NCBI RefSeq assembly: GCF_002252475.1 | Contig: NZ_NNRK01000034.1 | Location: forward strand, 372,001-436,000 | Reading direction: 5' to 3' | Source: Brucella rhizosphaerae | Lineage (GTDB): Bacteria; Pseudomonadota; Alphaproteobacteria; Rhizobiales; Rhizobiaceae | DNA: 64,000 nucleotides | Part shown: positions 1 to 11,969 of the stretch, in pieces | How positions within the stretch are numbered: position 1 is the first letter of the stretch | How the letters are laid out: each line of letters opens with the position of its first letter | Made by a program: the position numbers and the translations under genes | The notes under the pieces: generated by a model | The model's database searches: none | Seen by the model: the letters and a program-made list of their open reading frames with translations, nothing else | What the model was told of the DNA's origin: nothing

Positions 1-263
1 ACGGGCTTTGCCAGAGCTGGTCGATCGATGCTGACCGATTGAAGCTGACCTATTGAATCCGATTCTTCAATCCGGCTGACATCAATGCTGTTTCAAGCCT
101 GCAAATGTGGGAATGGCAGCACTTGTGTGGATAATCGGCAGATTATTTTTGGCAGATACGAAGAGAGTTACGATTTAGCTCTTGATCTTCTGTAACGAGC
201 CATTTAATAAGCCGCCACACCGGACAGAAATTCCTGTCTGGCCCACCTCGAAAGAGGTCTGAT

Positions 264-339
<76 letters not shown>

Positions 340-480
340 AATTTTCCATGATACGCGCTTTATGAAAACATTCAGACAAAACTGATTTAGCTTCACATTG
401 GCTAATATTAAGTTTTGCTCGACTTTTCACTCAATATTGCTACTGAAGTTTTATTGAAACAATTGTCAGTGATACGTTGA

Positions 481-1602
481 ATGAAGAGGATTGCTGAATT
501 CGACGGTTTGCGGTTTTTTCTATGTTTAGGAATCGCAATCTTTCATTTTTCCTTCCGGGTTCCGGTGAAGAACGATCACCTGCAAGAGCTTATATTAACA
601 TTCTCTTATTTTACCGATGTCTTTTTTATCGTTTCTGGATTGTTTCTTGCGCGCCGGAATAATTATATATGGAGCAGGCGCCATTATATTGGTTTTGTTG
701 GAAAGCGGCTGGCGCGGATTTATCCGCTGCACGCAATAACCTTCACCTGTTTCGCGCTTCTGTCTGTCCTGACGGCCGCCGGTGTTCTCCATCCTACTGC
801 TGAACCCAATATGAGTCTGTCTGACGGGGTCACGCAATTGCTGCTCATTCACGACTGGGGACTTGGCAGAACACTCTCCTATAATTACGTCAGCTGGTCG
901 CTGAGCGCCCTCTTTCTGATGTATCTGTGCTTTCCGCTTTTTGACATTCTCTGTCATCGACTGGGAGGAGCGATCCTCGTTGTCATCATCATTGCAGCGC
1001 TGGGTGGAGAATATCTGGCGCAGAAGCTCAATGTATCATCGATAACCCGCATTCAGTTTGCCGATATTGGCATTCTGCGCGCTCTGCCGTCGTTTCTCTT
1101 CGGAATGTGGCTTGCACGGCAGACCCATCACAAAGTTCCAGCTATCTTTATCAAGGTCGCACTTGCGGCCTGTCTGGTGATCTTTCTGTTTTATCATCCT
1201 GCAACCGGGGCAGGCGAGCCAGCAACGCTGGAAGGGCCATTGCGTTTGGCTTTTCTCTACTTTTGCCTCTACGTGCTTTATCTGGCCGCCATACAAAATA
1301 TCTATACGCCCCTGCGATTCCGTCCTCTGGTAACGCTGTCTCGTTACAGTTTCGGCATTTTCATACTGCATCCCCTCATCGGGCTGGTGTTTTTTAATGC
1401 CCTTCCGCAACATTGGGGCGAGACCACAATGGGAGCGCTATTGGTGATCGGTGGCGGAGTTCTGGTAAGTCTTTTTGCGGCAATCGTCGCTTGGCATTTC
1501 TTTGAAAATCCGATCAATCGCTGGCTCGTGACCCGTATTAATGCGTGGGTGAACCGGGAAGATGAAGCGGCGAAGCTGCCCCTTCCAGAGGGTTCAGCCT
1601 GA
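481..1602 (+). CDS. acyltransferase-3 family integral membrane protein
   Basis: This is a 373-residue polytopic inner-membrane protein of the OafA/YrhL/ExoZ acyltransferase-3 family, which transfers acetyl or other acyl groups to sugars of surface polysaccharides. Seen: the N-terminal FDGLR motif (residues 7-11) followed by His22 in the first hydrophobic segment, the RLARIYPLH motif at 76-84, about ten hydrophobic stretches, and a C-terminal FENPINRW typical of the family end. The length fits the family. The start at 481 has only a weak ribosome site. It stands alone after the tRNA, so the acceptor sugar cannot be inferred from neighbours. Confidence 0.88.
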   Translation: MKRIAEFDGLRFFLCLGIAIFHFSFRVPVKNDHLQELILTFSYFTDVFFIVSGLFLARRNNYIWSRRHYIGFVGKRLARIYPLHAITFTCFALLSVLTAAGVLHPTAEPNMSLSDGVTQLLLIHDWGLGRTLSYNYVSWSLSALFLMYLCFPLFDILCHRLGGAILVVIIIAALGGEYLAQKLNVSSITRIQFADIGILRALPSFLFGMWLARQTHHKVPAIFIKVALAACLVIFLFYHPATGAGEPATLEGPLRLAFLYFCLYVLYLAAIQNIYTPLRFRPLVTLSRYSFGIFILHPLIGLVFFNALPQHWGETTMGALLVIGGGVLVSLFAAIVAWHFFENPINRWLVTRINAWVNREDEAAKLPLPEGSA

Positions 1603-1742
1603 GCGCCCTAAGCGGGCGACGTAGCATCAGGAAAATATGTTTCTCGGTAAAGGCATGGACGAGGCGGCAAGTCTCTTTTAGAAATTCGTGGTGGAGCTAG
1701 CCGACAGAAGGATTTCAGCTTCGCATGATTCTGGGAGGAATG

Positions 1743-3722
<1,980 letters not shown>

Positions 3723-3833
3723 CGTTTAAAATCATGCGAAAGATAATTTCGTTATGGGGTAATAAATAGCCACAGAACGCTGCGTAAACCCATTGCCTAT
3801 TTGATCGTCACGGGACACTCTGGCCATAACATA

Positions 3834-3851
3834 GCTGTTTTCACAAACAGC
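3834..3851. promoter_or_regulatory. palindrome upstream of the leucine-degradation operon (candidate operator)
   Basis: GCTGTTT-TCAC-AAACAGC is a perfect 7+7 inverted repeat ending 17 bases before the ribosome-binding site of ivd. Its position fits a repressor operator for the ivd-mccB-mccA-hmgL-liuC operon. No regulator gene lies next to it, so the binding protein is unknown. The assignment is inference from symmetry and location only. Confidence 0.45.
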
Positions 3852-3879
3852 AGCCGGGCAGAACTTGTGGAGGACGAGT

Positions 3880-5043
3880 ATGTTTGCATCGGGCATGAAC
3901 TTCGGTCTTGGCGAGGAGATCGAAGCCCTTCGGGATACGGTTCGCCGTTTTGCGGAAAGCCGCATTGCGCCGCTTGCTGCTGAGACTGACCGCAACAATG
4001 CATTTCCCATGCATCTCTGGCGGGAACTGGGCGATCTCGGTGTACTTGGGATTACTGCGCCTGACGATTACGGCGGCGCGGGCATGGGCTATCTTGCGCA
4101 TTGCATCGCGATGGAAGAAATCAGCCGTGCTTCCGCATCCATCGGCTTGAGTTACGGCGCGCATTCCAATCTCTGTGTCAACCAGATCAATCGCAACGGC
4201 TCTCCCGAACAGCGCGCAAAATATCTGCCGAAGCTCATTTCAGGCGAGCATGTGGGTGCGCTTGCGATGTCGGAACCCGGAGCCGGTTCTGATGTGGTCT
4301 CCATGAAGCTACGCGCCGAAAAGCAGGGCGAGCATTATATTCTCAACGGCAATAAAATGTGGATCACCAATGGGCCGGATGCCGATGTGCTGGTGGTCTA
4401 TGCCAAGACCGATCCGGCGGCAGGGTCACGCGGGATCAGTGCTTTTCTCGTCGAAAAAGACTTTACGGGTTTTTCAACCGCACAAAAGCTCGACAAGCTT
4501 GGTATGCGCGGCTCCAATACCTGCGAGCTGGTGTTTGAGAATTGCGAAGTGCCAGCCGAAAACCTGCTTGGCTCAGAGGGCAAAGGCGTCAATGTACTGA
4601 TGTCTGGCCTTGATTATGAGCGCGTGGTGCTGGCGGGTGGGCCGCTTGGCATCATGGCGGCCTGCCTCGATGTTGTCGTGCCTTATGTGCATGAGCGTAA
4701 ACAGTTCGATCAGCCGATTGGCGAGTTCCAGCTCATGCAGGGAAAGCTCGCCGATATGTATGTGCTGTTCAATGCTTCCCGCGCCTATGTTTATGCGGTG
4801 GCTGCAAGCTGTGACCGGGGCGAGACATCGCGCAAGGATGCAGCAGGCTGCATCCTTTATGCGGCGGAAAACGCCACGCAAATGGCATTGCAGGCGATAC
4901 AGGCCCTGGGCGGCAACGGCTATATCAATGATTATCCAACCGGACGTCTTTTGCGGGATGCCAAGCTCTATGAAATCGGTGCGGGAACATCGGAAATCCG
5001 ACGCATGCTGATTGGACGGGAACTGTTTCAGGAGACCCGCTGA
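3880..5043 (+). CDS. ivd: isovaleryl-CoA dehydrogenase
   Basis: FAD-dependent acyl-CoA dehydrogenase of 387 residues that oxidises isovaleryl-CoA to 3-methylcrotonyl-CoA in leucine breakdown. Both family signatures are present: [10 protein letters not shown] in the middle and [20 protein letters not shown] near the end. The catalytic glutamate lies at about residue 247 in [12 protein letters not shown], the position used by isovaleryl-CoA dehydrogenases rather than by short- or medium-chain enzymes. The start at 3880 is chosen because GGAGG at 3869-3873 precedes it by six bases; a TTG 15 bases upstream is unlikely. The stop codon shares one base with the mccB start (TGATG), so translation is probably coupled. 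Confidence 0.96.
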   Translation: MFASGMNFGLGEEIEALRDTVRRFAESRIAPLAAETDRNNAFPMHLWRELGDLGVLGITAPDDYGGAGMGYLAHCIAMEEISRASASIGLSYGAHSNLCVNQINRNGSPEQRAKYLPKLISGEHVGALAMSEPGAGSDVVSMKLRAEKQGEHYILNGNKMWITNGPDADVLVVYAKTDPAAGSRGISAFLVEKDFTGFSTAQKLDKLGMRGSNTCELVFENCEVPAENLLGSEGKGVNVLMSGLDYERVVLAGGPLGIMAACLDVVVPYVHERKQFDQPIGEFQLMQGKLADMYVLFNASRAYVYAVAASCDRGETSRKDAAGCILYAAENATQMALQAIQALGGNGYINDYPTGRLLRDAKLYEIGAGTSEIRRMLIGRELFQETR

Positions 5044-6650
5044 TGCCGGTTCTGAAATCCGAAATCTCAACCCGCAATGCCGTTTTTGACGCCAATCGCA
5101 AGGCAATGCTTGCGGCAATTGATGTGGCCGCGAAGGCTTCTCAAACCGCACTTGACGGTGGAGGCGAAAAGGCGCGCGAACGCCATGTCGCGCGTGGAAA
5201 GCTTCTGCCGCGAGATCGTGTGGCGCAATTGCTTGATCCCGGATCGCCGTTTCTGGAGGTAGGTCTGACGGCAGGTCATGGCATGTATGACGGTGCAGCG
5301 CCTTCAGGCGGGATTATCACCGGCATCGGGCGCGTATCGGGTCGCGAATGCATGATCGTCTGCAATGATGCCACTGTGAAGGGCGGCACCTATTATCCGG
5401 TCACGGTGAAGAAGCATCTGCGCGCACAGGAAATTGCAGGCGAAAATCGCCTGCCCTGCATTTACCTGGTTGATTCAGGTGGTGCGAACCTACCCAATCA
5501 GGACGAGGTGTTTCCGGATCGCGATCATTTCGGACGCATTTTTTATAATCAGGCGCAAATGTCGGCGGCGGGTATTCCGCAAGTTGCAGTGGTTATGGGA
5601 TCCTGCACGGCGGGCGGTGCTTATGTGCCGGCCATGAGCGACGAGACCGTGATCGTGCGTAATCAGGGCACTATTTTTCTGGCGGGTCCGCCGCTGGTCA
5701 AAGCTGCAACCGGCGAAGTGGTGAGTGCGGAAGACCTTGGCGGCGGTGACGTCCATACAAGGCTTTCTGGCGTTGCTGATCATCTCGCCAATGATGACGC
5801 ACATGCGCTTTCGATTGCACGTGCCATTGCGGCCAATCTCAACAGCGAAAAATGCGGCTTCATCCCAAGGAGTGACGGGTCTGCCCCTCTCTATGACCCG
5901 GAAGAGCTGCTCGGTATCGTGCCAGCCGATACGCGCATTCCTTATGATGTGCGCGAGGTGATTGCGCGGCTGGTCGATGGCTCGGAGTTCGATGAGTTCA
6001 AGACGCGTTTTGGCACGACTCTGGTCTGTGGCTTTGCAAGTCTTTACGGCATGCCCGTCGGCATTATCGCCAATAATGGCGTGCTGTTTTCTGAGGCCGC
6101 ATTGAAGGGCACGCATTTCATCGAGCTTTGCTGTCAGCGCAATATTCCGCTGGTTTTTCTGCAAAATATCACGGGCTTCATGGTCGGGCGCAAATACGAA
6201 GCCGAGGGCATCGCCAAGAATGGTGCCAAGCTCGTAACGGCAGTCGCGACCGCTAATGTACCCAAAATCACCATGCTGATCGGCGCGTCCTATGGCGCAG
6301 GCAATTACGGCATGGCGGGACGGGCCTATTCGCCACGCTTTTTGTGGACATGGCCAAACAGCCGCATTGCGGTGATGGGCGGCGAGCAGGCGGCCGGCGT
6401 GCTGGCAACCGTCAAGCGCGACGGGATCGAGCGCACAGGCGGCACATGGTCGGCAGAAGAGGAAACTGAATTCAAGCGACCGACACTCGAAATGTTCGAG
6501 CGTCAGAGCCACCCGCTTTATGCATCTGCAAGGCTCTGGGATGACGGCATTGTCGATCCGCGCAAGAGCCGTGAAGTGCTGGGGCTATCACTCTCTGCAA
6601 CGCTGAATGCGCCGGTTGAGCCGACGCGTTTCGGCCTGTTCAGAATGTAA
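5043..6650 (+). CDS. mccB: methylcrotonyl-CoA carboxylase, carboxyltransferase (beta) subunit
   Basis: A 535-residue carboxyltransferase of the acyl-CoA carboxylase family. It moves CO2 from carboxybiotin on MccA to 3-methylcrotonyl-CoA, giving 3-methylglutaconyl-CoA. Seen: GKLLPRDRV near the N-terminus, the glycine-rich [16 protein letters not shown] in the first crotonase-fold half, and [16 protein letters not shown] plus [10 protein letters not shown] in the second, all typical of MccB. It overlaps ivd by one base and is followed after 60 bases by mccA. Propionyl-CoA carboxylase beta is the main alternative, but the neighbours make MccB far more likely. Confidence 0.95.
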   Translation: MPVLKSEISTRNAVFDANRKAMLAAIDVAAKASQTALDGGGEKARERHVARGKLLPRDRVAQLLDPGSPFLEVGLTAGHGMYDGAAPSGGIITGIGRVSGRECMIVCNDATVKGGTYYPVTVKKHLRAQEIAGENRLPCIYLVDSGGANLPNQDEVFPDRDHFGRIFYNQAQMSAAGIPQVAVVMGSCTAGGAYVPAMSDETVIVRNQGTIFLAGPPLVKAATGEVVSAEDLGGGDVHTRLSGVADHLANDDAHALSIARAIAANLNSEKCGFIPRSDGSAPLYDPEELLGIVPADTRIPYDVREVIARLVDGSEFDEFKTRFGTTLVCGFASLYGMPVGIIANNGVLFSEAALKGTHFIELCCQRNIPLVFLQNITGFMVGRKYEAEGIAKNGAKLVTAVATANVPKITMLIGASYGAGNYGMAGRAYSPRFLWTWPNSRIAVMGGEQAAGVLATVKRDGIERTGGTWSAEEETEFKRPTLEMFERQSHPLYASARLWDDGIVDPRKSREVLGLSLSATLNAPVEPTRFGLFRM

Positions 6651-6710
6651 GGGCGCGCGGGATGAGGAAAAGTGTGAAGCGGTCTTCCGCCCGACTCTCG
6701 CGAGGAAAAA

Positions 6711-8693
6711 ATGATGTTTAAGAAAATACTGATTGCCAATCGCGGAGAAATTGCCTGCCGGGTCATCCGCACGGCACGTAAGCTTGGCATTGCAACGGTT
6801 GCAATTTATTCAGACGCGGATAAGGACGCGCTGCATGTCGAAATGGCTGATGAGGCCGTGTATGTGGGCCCGGCACCGTCTGCGCAAAGCTATCTGAATA
6901 TCGACACCATCATTAAAGCTGCACTGGCTACGGGTGCAGAGGCCATTCATCCTGGCTATGGTTTCCTGTCCGAAAATGCTGGCTTCGTCGATGCTGTTGA
7001 GGCAGCAGGCCTCATCTTCATCGGTCCATCAGCTAAAGCCATCCGCGCCATGGGGCTGAAGGATGCCGCCAAGACGCTGATGGAAAAAGCGGGCGTGCCT
7101 GTCGTGCCCGGCTATCATGGTGATAATCAGGACAGCGCTTTTCTTAAAAGTCAGGCCGACGCAATCGGCTATCCTGTGCTGATCAAGGCGCGGGCTGGCG
7201 GCGGCGGCAAAGGCATGCGCCGTGTCGATGATCCCGGTGATTTTTCTGCAGCTTTGGATAGCGCACGGCGTGAGGCTGCGGCCTCGTTTGGTGATGATGC
7301 GGTATTGATCGAAAAATACATGACCAAGCCGCGCCATATCGAAGTGCAGGTTTTCGGCGATAATTTTGGGAGTGCTGTGCATCTGTTTGAGCGTGATTGC
7401 TCGCTGCAACGCCGCCATCAGAAGGTAATCGAGGAAGCGCCTGCACCGGGCATGACACCGGAAATGAGGGCTGCCATGGGTGATGCTGCGGTCAAGGCCG
7501 CGTTAGCGATTGGCTATTCTGGTGCTGGCACGGTGGAATTCATCGCCGATGTGTCGGAAGGACTTCGCGCCGACCGCTTCTTCTTCATGGAAATGAACAC
7601 GCGTCTGCAAGTCGAGCATCCGGTGACAGAAGCAATCACCGGGCTTGATCTGGTCGAGTGGCAATTGCGGGTGGCATCGGGTGAAGGCTTACCCAAACGG
7701 CAGGAAGAGCTCTCCATAGAAGGCTGGGCCTTCGAGGCCAGGCTTTATGCGGAAGATCCGGCGCGAGATTTCCTGCCAGCAACAGGCAAGCTGGCGCTGT
7801 TTGCGCCGCCGGAAGATGCCCGCGTCGATGCTGGTGTGCGTACCGGCGACACCATCACGCCGTTTTACGATCCGATGATTGCAAAAATCATCACCCATGG
7901 AAAAACGCGTGACGAAGCGCTGAACCGAATTGACGCGGCGCTGGGCAAGACCCGCATTGCCGGACTTGTCACCAACCGCCAGTTTCTGTCCGATCTTTGC
8001 AAACTTGAGGCGTTCCGTAAGGGCGACGTCGATACTGGCTTGATTGCACGTGAGACGGCCGTGCTGTTCACAGATGAGGAGCCCTCGGAGGTTGCTGTCG
8101 CGCTTGCTGCCCTTGGCGCGCTTGATTTGCTGGATGTTCCGCAAAAAAGCGATCCCCATTCTGACCCGTGGGCAGGCCTGCGGGGGTTCCGTTTATGGGG
8201 TGATGCGTCGCGCTCGGTCTTGCTCGATCATAAGGGCGAGCGTCAGACGGCCCGCTTTACCATCAAAAACAGCAAGCATTTCGGCTTTGCTTTTGGCGAT
8301 CTTGAAATACGCTCTCACCAAAATGGTCTGGTTCGGTTTGCCATTGATGGCCGCATTGCAGAGGCGTCCGTTCTGCGCATCACTCACGATGTGACCGTGC
8401 AGTTTAATGGCCGCGACACCATATTTCATCAGGTGCAGTCGGTCGGTGCAGAGGATGAAGCGCCGGGTGAAAGTCGCATTCTTTCACCGATGCCGGGACT
8501 TGTACGGTTGGTTTCCGTTGTGGAAGGCGCAAGCGTCGCCAAAGGCGATCCGCTGGTCACGATGGAAGCAATGAAGATGGAGCTTTCGCTGACTGCGCCG
8601 CGTGATGGCAAGGTCGCGTCTGTGAGCGTTGCCGCAGGCGATCAGGTCAATGAAGGTGCGCTACTGGTTGAACTGGAGGATGAACATGGCTGA
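6711..8693 (+). CDS. mccA: methylcrotonyl-CoA carboxylase, biotin-containing (alpha) subunit
   Basis: A 660-residue biotin carboxylase with a fused biotin carrier domain. Order: N-terminal biotin carboxylase domain opening KILIANRGEIACRV, ATP-grasp region with the glycine-rich KARAGGGGKGMR, EMNTRLQVEHPVTE in the active site, then a BT-like linker and a C-terminal biotinyl domain with MEAMKM; the biotinylated lysine is about residue 622. It carboxylates biotin with ATP and bicarbonate. Two adjacent ATGs (6711, 6714) follow GCGAGGAAAA. The 60-base spacer from mccB contains a partial match (6663-6695) to the GTGGGAACCGG repeat family. The 3' end overlaps hmgL by eight bases. Confidence 0.96.
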   Translation: MMFKKILIANRGEIACRVIRTARKLGIATVAIYSDADKDALHVEMADEAVYVGPAPSAQSYLNIDTIIKAALATGAEAIHPGYGFLSENAGFVDAVEAAGLIFIGPSAKAIRAMGLKDAAKTLMEKAGVPVVPGYHGDNQDSAFLKSQADAIGYPVLIKARAGGGGKGMRRVDDPGDFSAALDSARREAAASFGDDAVLIEKYMTKPRHIEVQVFGDNFGSAVHLFERDCSLQRRHQKVIEEAPAPGMTPEMRAAMGDAAVKAALAIGYSGAGTVEFIADVSEGLRADRFFFMEMNTRLQVEHPVTEAITGLDLVEWQLRVASGEGLPKRQEELSIEGWAFEARLYAEDPARDFLPATGKLALFAPPEDARVDAGVRTGDTITPFYDPMIAKIITHGKTRDEALNRIDAALGKTRIAGLVTNRQFLSDLCKLEAFRKGDVDTGLIARETAVLFTDEEPSEVAVALAALGALDLLDVPQKSDPHSDPWAGLRGFRLWGDASRSVLLDHKGERQTARFTIKNSKHFGFAFGDLEIRSHQNGLVRFAIDGRIAEASVLRITHDVTVQFNGRDTIFHQVQSVGAEDEAPGESRILSPMPGLVRLVSVVEGASVAKGDPLVTMEAMKMELSLTAPRDGKVASVSVAAGDQVNEGALLVELEDEHG

Positions 8694-9549
8694 ACACGTG
8701 GAAATCGTCGAAATGGCTGCGCGTGACGGCCTGCAAAACGAGAAACGCTTTGTGCCGACGCGTGACAAGATCATGCTGATCGACCAATTGTCCGCTTGCG
8801 GCTTTTCCCGCATCGAAGCGACGAGTTTTGTCAGTCCCAAATGGGTACCGCAACTGGCCGATGCTTCAGAAGTGATGGCCGGTATCCGCCGCGCTGACAG
8901 CGTTCGTTATTCGGCGCTGGTCCCGAATATGAAGGGTTATGAAGCGGCATTGGCTGCTGGTGTCGATGAAATTGCTGTCTTTGTTTCGGCCTCTGAAGGC
9001 TTCTCCAAGGCCAATATCAATTGCACGATTGCGGAAAGCATCGAGCGGCTTGCGCCGGTTATCGGTGCCGCCATTAATGACGGGTTGGCCATTCGCGGCT
9101 ATGTGAGCTGCGTGGTGGAATGTCCCTATGACGGCCCGACGGCACCGCAGGCAGTGGCCGAAGTCACGGAGCAGCTCTTCTCACTTGGTTGTCATGAAGT
9201 GAGCCTTGGCGACACGATCGGACGCGGCACACCGGAAATGGTAGGCCCCATGCTGGACGCGGTTCTGGATGTGGCGCCAGCACATAGTCTTGCCGGTCAC
9301 TATCATGACACGGGCGGGCGGGCGCTCGACAATATCCGCGTCAGTCTGGAAAAAGGGCTTCGCGTTTTCGATGCATCGGTCGGCGGTCTCGGCGGTTGTC
9401 CTTTCGCACCGGGTGCCAAGGGCAATGTCGATACGCTATTGGTCGCTGAAATGCTGCATCATCTTGGTTTTGAAACCGGCCTTGATGTCGACAAGCTACG
9501 GTCAGCAGCTTTGTTCGCGCAGGCGCTTCGGCAGGATAGGGCTGCATGA
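8686..9549 (+). CDS. hmgL: hydroxymethylglutaryl-CoA lyase
   Basis: A 287-residue DRE-TIM metallolyase that cleaves HMG-CoA into acetoacetate and acetyl-CoA, the last leucine-specific step. Seen: EMAARDGLQNEKR at the N-terminus (the DRE-type metal and substrate region), GCHEVSLGDTIGRG, the metal-binding GHYHDTGG, and GGLGGCPFAPGAKGN, whose cysteine (about 238) is the conserved active-site cysteine. The start at 8686 is chosen because CTGGAGGA lies just upstream and the protein aligns from MAEHVEIV; an upstream in-frame ATG would add 19 unlikely residues inside mccA. It overlaps liuC by four bases (ATGA), indicating coupling. Confidence 0.95.
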   Translation: MAEHVEIVEMAARDGLQNEKRFVPTRDKIMLIDQLSACGFSRIEATSFVSPKWVPQLADASEVMAGIRRADSVRYSALVPNMKGYEAALAAGVDEIAVFVSASEGFSKANINCTIAESIERLAPVIGAAINDGLAIRGYVSCVVECPYDGPTAPQAVAEVTEQLFSLGCHEVSLGDTIGRGTPEMVGPMLDAVLDVAPAHSLAGHYHDTGGRALDNIRVSLEKGLRVFDASVGGLGGCPFAPGAKGNVDTLLVAEMLHHLGFETGLDVDKLRSAALFAQALRQDRAA

Positions 9550-10340
9550 TGGACTTTGAGACCATCCAGATTGCTGTCGATGAGCGCGGTGTCGCGACAC
9601 TCACGCTGAACCGTCCTGAGCAGCACAATGCACTTTCCGGTCTGATGATTGATGAGCTTCTAAGTGCCACGCTTCGACTGGCAAATGATGATGCTGTGCG
9701 CATTGTGGTGCTTACTGGTCAGGGTGCGAGTTTTTGCGCAGGTGGTGATCTGAGCTGGATGCAGGCACAGGTGGAGGCGACGCGTGCGGACCGCATAGAG
9801 GCGGCGCGCAAACTGGCACTGATGCTGAAAGCTTTGCGCGATTTGCCAAAGCCACTGATCGGGCGTGTTAACGGGCAGGCTTATGGCGGCGGTGTCGGGC
9901 TTATCAGCGTCTGCGATGCGGCGATTGGTGTGACCGGTGCACGCTTCGGGCTGACGGAAACCAAGCTTGGGCTTATCCCCGCAACAATCAGCCCCTATGT
10001 GGTGGCACGCATCGGACAGGCGCACGCGCTGCGCAACTTTACCTCGGCGCGGCTGTTTGATGCAGAAACAGCAAGGCATATGGGCCTTTTGCATGAAGTG
10101 GTTGAACCCGAGCGTCTCGATGCGGCGATTGAGGTCGAGATCAAACCATATTTTTCGACCGCTCCGGCGGCGGTCGCAGCCGCAAAGCGACTGGTCCATG
10201 CGCTGGACGCGCCGATTGACGAAGCGGTCATTGAAATGACGCTCACCCGCCTTGCCAATACATGGGAAACGCCAGAGGCCGCAGAGGGGATCGCGGCCTT
10301 TTTTGCAAAGCAATCACCATCATGGAAAAGAGGAGGATAA
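9546..10340 (+). CDS. liuC: enoyl-CoA hydratase family, probable methylglutaconyl-CoA hydratase
   Basis: A 264-residue crotonase-fold protein. Seen: NRPEQHNALS near the N-terminus, the oxyanion-hole segments GASFCAGGDLSWM and GQAYGGGVGLISVCD, and a typical C-terminal helical region. Within this operon the missing activity is hydration of 3-methylglutaconyl-CoA to HMG-CoA, so the specific function is inferred from context; sequence alone supports only the family. Tandem ATGs (9546, 9549) overlap the hmgL stop. A hairpin followed by a T run lies inside its last 65 bases. Confidence 0.88.
   Translation: MMDFETIQIAVDERGVATLTLNRPEQHNALSGLMIDELLSATLRLANDDAVRIVVLTGQGASFCAGGDLSWMQAQVEATRADRIEAARKLALMLKALRDLPKPLIGRVNGQAYGGGVGLISVCDAAIGVTGARFGLTETKLGLIPATISPYVVARIGQAHALRNFTSARLFDAETARHMGLLHEVVEPERLDAAIEVEIKPYFSTAPAAVAAAKRLVHALDAPIDEAVIEMTLTRLANTWETPEAAEGIAAFFAKQSPSWKRGG
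10275..10304 (+). terminator. terminator-like hairpin inside the liuC 3' end
   Basis: GAGGCCGC and GCGGCC enclose a ten-base loop and are followed by six T residues, the form of an intrinsic terminator, yet the structure lies about 36 bases before the liuC stop codon. Termination here would make a message without a stop. It may simply reflect the encoded EAAEGIAAFF. No better terminator was found between 10341 and 10670. Confidence 0.3.
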
Positions 10341-10670
10341 GCATTTATTGGGAGGCCGATTTTCGTTGTAGTTGCGGGCACTTGGCCCCTTGCAATCGGA
10401 AGCCGGAAATGCATTCTTATTACATCATGAAAGCTCGCTCCCATTCTGGAGCATGATTCCGAAAGAGCGGACGCAATTTCGGATAATATTATGGCTCTGG
10501 CACCTTAAAAGGTGAAGGTGCGGCGTGCTTTTGGATTGACCCTTTGAGATCGTACGATGAAAAAAAGGGAGGGCCCGGCAATTCGGCAGCGCAAGCGCGC
10601 TGAGATTTGGCCGGCATGGGTTGTCTGAGGTCATCGGAAAAAAACGAGACCTCACCAAAGGAGAAAAAGA
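10341..10670 (+). promoter_or_regulatory. 330-base leader of the livJ-like gene
   Basis: No gene is visible here. The stretch contains a partial degenerate copy of the GAGCATGATTCCGAAA-type repeat around 10450-10485. A seven-base stem (TGAGGTC 10626-10632 with GACCTCA 10648-10654) carries an A-rich loop and ends three bases before the strong ribosome site AAAGGAG at 10657-10663. That hairpin could influence translation of the binding protein; a role is inference only. Confidence 0.35.
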
Positions 10671-11777
10671 ATGAATCTGAAACTGCTTTCCAGCGTGGCT
10701 TTCGCCGCTACACTCGGCTTCGCCGGTGCCGCTTATGCAGATATCACGATTGGCGTTGTTGCGCCGCTTACCGGTCCGGTTGCTGCCTATGGCGATCAGG
10801 TCAAGAAGGGCGCGGAAACCGCCGTTGAAGTCATCAATGCAAAGGGCGGCATCAAGGGCGAGAAAATCGTTCTGAAGTTTGCTGACGATGCCGGTGAACC
10901 AAAGCAGGGCGTTTCGGCTGCCAACCAGATTGTTGGCGATGGCATCAAGTTCGTTGTTGGCCCGGTCACAACCGGCGTTGCAATTCCTGTTTCCGACGTC
11001 TTTTCGGAAAATGGCGTTCTGATGGTTACACCAACTGCAACTGGTCCTGATCTGACAGCACGTGGTCTGGAAAATGTGTTCCGCACTTGCGGTCGTGATG
11101 ACCAGCAGGCTGACGTGATGGCCGAATACTTCCTGAAGAACTTCAAGGACAAGAAAGTCGCAATCGTCCACGATAAGGGCGCTTACGGCAAGGGTCTTGC
11201 TGATTCCTTCAAGTCTGCGATCAACAAGGGTGGTATCACCGAAGTCCATTATGACTCGGTCACTCCAGGCGACAAGGACTTCAGCGCACTCGTCACCAAG
11301 CTGAAAGCTGCCGGCACAGAAATCGTGTATTTCGGCGGCTATCATGGTGAAGGCGGTCTTCTGTCCCGTCAGCTGCACGATGCGGGCCTGAAGGCGCTCA
11401 TCCTTGGTGGTGAAGGCTTGTCCAACACTGAATATTGGGCAATCGGCGGCACGAATGCCGAAGGCACACTTTTCACCAATGCTGTTGATGCGACAAAGAA
11501 CCCGGCTTCCAAGGAAGCTGTTGATGCGCTGACAGCCAAGAACATTCCGGTCGAAGCATTCACTATGAATGCTTATGCTGCGGTTCAGGTTCTTGCGAGC
11601 GGTCTCGAACGCGCCGGTACAACGGACGATTCTGCAGCAGTTGCGAAGACCCTTCGTGACGGCCAGCCAATCGAAACCGTTATCGGCAAGCTGACCTACG
11701 GTGAAACAGGCGATTTGTCTTCGCCAAGCTTCGATGTTTTCAAGTGGTCGGACGGCAAGATCGTCGGTCTCGACTAG
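10671..11777 (+). CDS. branched-chain amino acid ABC transporter periplasmic binding protein (LivJ/LivK family)
   Basis: A 368-residue type-I periplasmic binding protein. The signal peptide has a Lys at residue 4, a hydrophobic core and an AYA-like cleavage site near residue 23; the mature protein opens [18 protein letters not shown], typical of Leu/Ile/Val-binding proteins. Conserved [13 protein letters not shown] and [17 protein letters not shown] follow. It is a high-affinity uptake component needing membrane and ATPase partners that are not in this window, so it is an orphan binding protein here. Its position after the leucine-degradation genes suggests leucine supply. The TAG stop codon is the first triplet of a TTAGAGCG-family repeat. 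Confidence 0.93.
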   Translation: MNLKLLSSVAFAATLGFAGAAYADITIGVVAPLTGPVAAYGDQVKKGAETAVEVINAKGGIKGEKIVLKFADDAGEPKQGVSAANQIVGDGIKFVVGPVTTGVAIPVSDVFSENGVLMVTPTATGPDLTARGLENVFRTCGRDDQQADVMAEYFLKNFKDKKVAIVHDKGAYGKGLADSFKSAINKGGITEVHYDSVTPGDKDFSALVTKLKAAGTEIVYFGGYHGEGGLLSRQLHDAGLKALILGGEGLSNTEYWAIGGTNAEGTLFTNAVDATKNPASKEAVDALTAKNIPVEAFTMNAYAAVQVLASGLERAGTTDDSAAVAKTLRDGQPIETVIGKLTYGETGDLSSPSFDVFKWSDGKIVGLD

Positions 11778-11817
11778 AGCGCCGTGCGCCCTCTTGGGCG
11801 CACAAAGGTCGCTCTAA
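11775..11817. repeat. TTAGAGCG-family palindromic repeat, copy 1
   Basis: TAGAGCG...CGCTCTA outer arms enclose an inner perfect inverted repeat GTGCGCCC/GGGCGCAC. The outer left arm supplies the TAG stop of the livJ-like gene. Related copies occur at 13972, 30586, 41241, 57899, 63306 (half) and 63923. This resembles the dispersed intergenic palindromes known from Brucella and other Hyphomicrobiales. Confidence 0.85.
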
Positions 11818-11830
11818 CAGATTAAATTTG

Positions 11831-11877
11831 CTGCATAATTTTACCTTAAACTGATTCAAGTTTAAGGAATTATGCAG
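11831..11877. repeat. 47-base near-perfect inverted repeat
   Basis: The left arm CTGCATAATT-(TTA)-CCTTAAACT pairs with the right arm AGTTTAAGG-AATTATGCAG around a GATTCA loop, the only defect being a three-base bulge. It lies between the livJ-like gene and its terminator. It may be a second dispersed palindrome type or an extended mRNA 3' hairpin. Confidence 0.75.
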
Positions 11878-11900
11878 TAATCTCTGTTTGAAACAACAGA

Positions 11901-11929
11901 AAACGCCGGGGTTTATCCCCGGCGTTTTT
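11901..11929 (+). terminator. intrinsic terminator after the livJ-like gene
   Basis: AAACGCCGGGG and CCCCGGCGTTT form an 11-base stem around a TTTAT loop, ending in a five-T run. It is symmetric enough to act on both strands, and the gene to the right is convergent. Confidence 0.9.
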
Positions 11930-11969
11930 GTTTATGAATGGACTCCGCGCCAACTACAGGTGCAATTAT

